From Flavobacterium cerinum (GTDB lineage: Bacteria; Bacteroidota; Bacteroidia; Flavobacteriales; Flavobacteriaceae): a stretch of 64,000 nucleotides of DNA. A model generated the notes under the pieces. The model worked only from the letters and a program-made list of their open reading frames with translations, searched no databases and was not told where the DNA came from. The DNA is taken from NCBI RefSeq assembly GCF_004028155.1, contig NZ_SBII01000002.1, forward strand, positions 248,001 through 312,000. Reading direction: 5' to 3'. This document shows, in pieces, positions 61,319 through 64,000 of this stretch. The position numbers and the translations under genes are program-made. Position 1 is the first letter of the stretch. Every line of letters begins with the position of its first letter.

Positions 61319-62653
61319 ATGATAAAAGGCTTGCTTGCTGTTTTAGTCGCTTCATTATTGATAACTTCCTGTCAGGAAGATTCTATTAGTGAAAATACAG
61401 AGGCACTAAGTCATAAATCAACATTAACAACAACTTTAATGTCTATGTCTGTTAATGAAACAGATATTGATAATGCAATTGATAAAATCAGTTGTTTTAA
61501 TATTAAGCTGCCGGTTCGGGTACTTGTAAACGATCAGCAGATGGTTGTTTCCAATGAAAATGATTATGCAAAGGTAGAAGCGGTATTTAATGTAAGTTCT
61601 TTAGATGATGATAAAGTGATATTCACATTTCCTGTAACGGTAGTTTACAGCGATTATAAAGAAGTTGTTGTAAATAACCAACAGGAATATGATGCATTAG
61701 TGAGTGCCTGTACAGGCATTCCGGAGTATATTGGGACCAGTTGTGTCTCAATAGCCTATCCAATTACCATTTACGGTTATGACAGTGGCTTTAAAATGCA
61801 GAATACTTATGTTCTTAAAAATAATGCAGAGCTGTTTACAACTTTGCAAAACCTTAGCTCTAGTGAGTATTATTCGATAAGCTATCCATTGTCACTAAAT
61901 GTTAACAAAGGAGCTGGGGTTACAGTTAAAAATAATAACAAATTCCTTGAGGCGGTTACGGATGCACTTCAGGGATGTAAGGAGGGTGGATGTACAAATC
62001 CGGGTGTATTAGTAAACGACTTACTTATATATATGCCTTTTTCTAATGGATTAGTAAAAGAACTTAAAGGAAATGCGGTTAATTTTCAATCGGACATTGC
62101 TTTTACTACAGATAGGAATGGTAACCAAAATTGTGCAATAGTGTTCAACGGAACGCAGTTCTTACATATACCAAAAAATGATAGTAACGGAATTGTTCAG
62201 AACGATCCGTTTAGTATAAGCCTTTGGTTGAGGATGCAGAATGTTAACAATGATGATCTTGAAAACCTGTTTACAAAAGGAAACATGAGTGGAGAAGGAT
62301 TTGAACTTTCTATTTTCAATTTAAATGCGCCAATGTTTAGAGCAGGAGCAGTAAATGTTAAAGATATAGAATGGAGCAATAGTGCTGTATTACCAACAGA
62401 TGTTACAAACTGGCATCACTTGGTTGTAACTGTAGATGTTTTTAATACTGTAAAGTTATATCGTGACGGACAACTGCGTAATAGTGCAGAATTGTCTCCG
62501 GCACAAATAGGAACCCAAACAATGGATTATTACATTGGTAATAACTTTAAAGGTTTTATGGATGACCTTAGGGTTTATAAAAGATTGTTGTCACCAGAAG
62601 AGGTTCAGGTATTATTTAACCTGGAGGGCGATTGCAACACATGTTTAGAATAG
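61319..62653 (+). CDS. Lipoprotein with four beta repeats and a LamG domain
   Basis: 444 residues. Lipobox Cys18 (LLITSCQED). Four repeat units of about 35 residues (58-90, 100-131, 141-178, 184-220), each with a (F/Y)P-(V/I/L)-(T/R/S)-(V/I/L) strand, then (V/K)-x-N-x-x-E/K-(Y/F/L) and a helix ending in Cys or Leu. Then a concanavalin-like LamG domain (about 236-440: GLVKELKGNAVNFQ, PFSISLWLRM, WHHLVVTVD, LYRDGQL, FMDDLRVYKRLLSPEEV). Probably surface-exposed; LamG often binds carbohydrate. It may belong to the sigma/FecR regulon through the upstream repeats. Confidence 0.78.
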   Translation: MIKGLLAVLVASLLITSCQEDSISENTEALSHKSTLTTTLMSMSVNETDIDNAIDKISCFNIKLPVRVLVNDQQMVVSNENDYAKVEAVFNVSSLDDDKVIFTFPVTVVYSDYKEVVVNNQQEYDALVSACTGIPEYIGTSCVSIAYPITIYGYDSGFKMQNTYVLKNNAELFTTLQNLSSSEYYSISYPLSLNVNKGAGVTVKNNNKFLEAVTDALQGCKEGGCTNPGVLVNDLLIYMPFSNGLVKELKGNAVNFQSDIAFTTDRNGNQNCAIVFNGTQFLHIPKNDSNGIVQNDPFSISLWLRMQNVNNDDLENLFTKGNMSGEGFELSIFNLNAPMFRAGAVNVKDIEWSNSAVLPTDVTNWHHLVVTVDVFNTVKLYRDGQLRNSAELSPAQIGTQTMDYYIGNNFKGFMDDLRVYKRLLSPEEVQVLFNLEGDCNTCLE

Positions 62654-62687
62654 TTGTGTTTTTTTAAATATTCAAGTTTTTTCCACG

Positions 62688-62717
62688 AAAAACCGACCAC
62701 TTCCCAGGTCGGTTTTT
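62688..62717 (+). terminator. Terminator after the LamG lipoprotein gene
   Basis: Perfect 11-bp inverted repeat (AAAAACCGACC and its complement) with an 8-nt loop and a T run. Confidence 0.85.
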
Positions 62718-62922
62718 CAATTTTTAAGCCTATATGATTAATGAGAAGACAAATCTTGTCAGAAAATAAAAAATAAGATTTTTAAAAGTAAAATGAGCAA
62801 TTAAATGGTATAAAAACTGTGCTGCTTTTTAAGCTGCATTTTTCTTAACTCTACCCGTTTATATTCAGTATAATAATCAACTGTTATAAGAACTGTTTTT
62901 TTATTGCCGTAAACCCTGCAAC

Positions 62923-62946
62923 TTAAGAATCAAATTCTTAAATTTG
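62923..62946 (+). promoter_or_regulatory. -7 box of ffh overlapped by an inverted repeat
   Basis: TAAATTTG (62939-62946), an exact TAnnTTTG, 27 bp before the ATG. It overlaps the right arm of TTAAGAAT-CAA-ATTCTTAA (62923-62941). No TTG at the usual distance. Confidence 0.5.
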
Positions 62947-62973
62947 CACCTCTATAAAGAAACCCTGAATTTT

Positions 62974-64000
62974 ATGTTCGATAATTTAAGTGATAAATTA
63001 GATAAGGCCTTTCATATACTTAAAGGGCACGGAAAGATAACCGAGGTAAATGTTGCTGATACCCTTAAAGAAGTTCGTAGGGCATTATTAGATGCCGACG
63101 TTAACTTTAAGATTGCTAAAGATTTTACTACCAAAGTAAAAGAAAAAGCAATTGGCGAAAATGTATTAACTACATTACAGCCGGGCCAGTTAATGGTAAA
63201 GCTTGTTAAAGACGAGCTTACAGAACTGATGGGTGGCGATGCTGCGGGTATTAACCTTTCGGGGGCGCCTACAGTTATATTAATGTCAGGTTTACAGGGT
63301 TCTGGTAAGACTACTTTCTCAGGAAAGCTGGCTAATTTCCTTAAAACGAAGAAAAATAAAAAGCCATTATTAGTAGCGTGTGATATTTATCGCCCGGCGG
63401 CTATTAACCAGTTACATGTAGTAGGTGGGCAGATAGGTGTAGAGGTATACTCTGAAGAGGGAAATAAAAACCCTGTTGAGATTGCACAAAACGCTATTAA
63501 GTATGCTAAAGCAAACGGATTTAACGTAGTTATTGTCGATACTGCGGGTCGTCTTGCTGTAGATGAAGAAATGATGAACGAGATCGCAAACGTTCATAAA
63601 GCTATAGAACCTCATGAAACCTTGTTTGTGGTAGATGCCATGACAGGTCAGGATGCGGTAAATACTGCAAAAGCATTTAACGACAGGTTAAACTTTGACG
63701 GTGTTATCCTTACAAAATTAGATGGTGATACCCGTGGTGGTGCAGCTATCTCAATTAAATCGGTAGTAGACAAGCCTATCAAGTTTATTGGTACAGGTGA
63801 AAAAATGGAAGCTATCGATGTTTTCTATCCAAATCGTATGGCCGAACGTATTCTTGGTATGGGTGACGTTGTGTCGCTTGTAGAAAGAGCTCAGGAGCAG
63901 TATGACGAAGAAGAGGCAAGAAAATTACAAAAGAAGATCGCTAAGAACGAATTTGGTTTTGATGATTTCCTTTCGCAAATACAGCAGGTTAAGAAAATGG
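62974..64000 (+). CDS. ffh: Signal recognition particle protein Ffh, N-terminal part
   Basis: First 342 residues of Ffh; the gene runs off the right end of the window. Ffh binds signal sequences on ribosomes with the 4.5S RNA and delivers them to FtsY. N domain (about 1-95, MFDNLSDKLDKAFHILKG) and the SRP GTPase G domain with G1 GLQGSGKTT (106-114), DTAGR (G3), TKLDGD (G4) and the conserved GTGEKM closing region. The M domain is beyond the window. A small hairpin and a -7 box precede it. Confidence 0.95.
   Translation, partial: MFDNLSDKLDKAFHILKGHGKITEVNVADTLKEVRRALLDADVNFKIAKDFTTKVKEKAIGENVLTTLQPGQLMVKLVKDELTELMGGDAAGINLSGAPTVILMSGLQGSGKTTFSGKLANFLKTKKNKKPLLVACDIYRPAAINQLHVVGGQIGVEVYSEEGNKNPVEIAQNAIKYAKANGFNVVIVDTAGRLAVDEEMMNEIANVHKAIEPHETLFVVDAMTGQDAVNTAKAFNDRLNFDGVILTKLDGDTRGGAAISIKSVVDKPIKFIGTGEKMEAIDVFYPNRMAERILGMGDVVSLVERAQEQYDEEEARKLQKKIAKNEFGFDDFLSQIQQVKKM

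Larger units (their letters stand above)
62654..62973 (+). other. 320-bp intergenic region before ffh
   Basis: Contains a terminator (62688-62717, see separate entry), an AT-rich stretch with short imperfect repeats (AAGCTGC), and an inverted repeat plus -7 box just before ffh. No gene seen. Confidence 0.5.

Overview
The window is a gene-dense, AT-rich stretch of a Bacteroidota chromosome, most likely from Flavobacterium or a close relative (Flavobacteriaceae). The evidence is: Bacteroidetes-type promoters (TTG about 20 nt upstream of TAnnTTTG) in front of the tRNAs, argS and a TonB receptor; type IX secretion (T9SS) C-terminal sorting domains; a sigma/FecR/TonB-receptor cassette; an outer-membrane beta-barrel TonB receptor; and family hallmarks such as DUF2805, DUF2089 and DUF4369 proteins. 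I see no insertion sequence, integrase, phage gene or CRISPR array. Two genes run off the ends: pssA on the left and ffh on the right.

Layout. 1-1.7 kb: end of pssA, a membrane-anchored GH25 muramidase and a small hypothetical gene, as one operon. 1.7-5.2 kb (minus): a GNAT acetyltransferase, then lptB, an AhpD-like protein, tatC and a KdsD-type sugar-phosphate isomerase (envelope biogenesis). 5.2-12 kb: recQ, an Lrp/AsnC regulator divergent from a DMT exporter, a DUF2891 protein and a COG2509 flavoprotein. 12-17.6 kb: secreted hypotheticals, a class-C-beta-lactamase-like hydrolase, an APC permease and a DUF5694 protein. 17.6-20.4 kb: idi, queD, manA, then two identical tRNA-Thr genes, each with its own promoter and terminator. 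20.4-27.8 kb (minus): secreted and membrane proteins, an M61 peptidase, an alpha/beta hydrolase, a DUF2089 regulator and a DoxX protein. 27.8-40.9 kb: lipoproteins, two L,D-transpeptidase-like proteins, htpG, an OmpA lipoprotein, an orphan ABC ATPase, an S9 peptidase and a stand-alone FabH-like ketosynthase. 41-43.5 kb: a TonB receptor.

43.7-50.1 kb is the most system-like block. argS is followed, with almost no gaps, by two paralogous SGNH hydrolase-like proteins (the second carries a LysM domain between its catalytic blocks) and an MBOAT O-acyltransferase. This looks like a cell-envelope O-acylation module. 50.2-62.7 kb is an exported-protein island: a 1108-residue M43 metalloprotease with a T9SS signal, a YadA-head-like repeat protein, a PNGase F-like glycoamidase with a T9SS signal, a sigma factor, FecR and an STN-domain TonB receptor without a SusD partner, and two lipoproteins, one with LamG. 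A 16-bp direct repeat before the LamG gene may be a target of the local sigma factor.

Several intergenic regions hold strong inverted repeats that look like operators or RNA hairpins: upstream of the DUF2089 regulator, the S9 peptidase, htpG, ffh and the YadA-like gene, and between the sigma and FecR genes. All functional calls come from reading motifs by eye. No database search was run.
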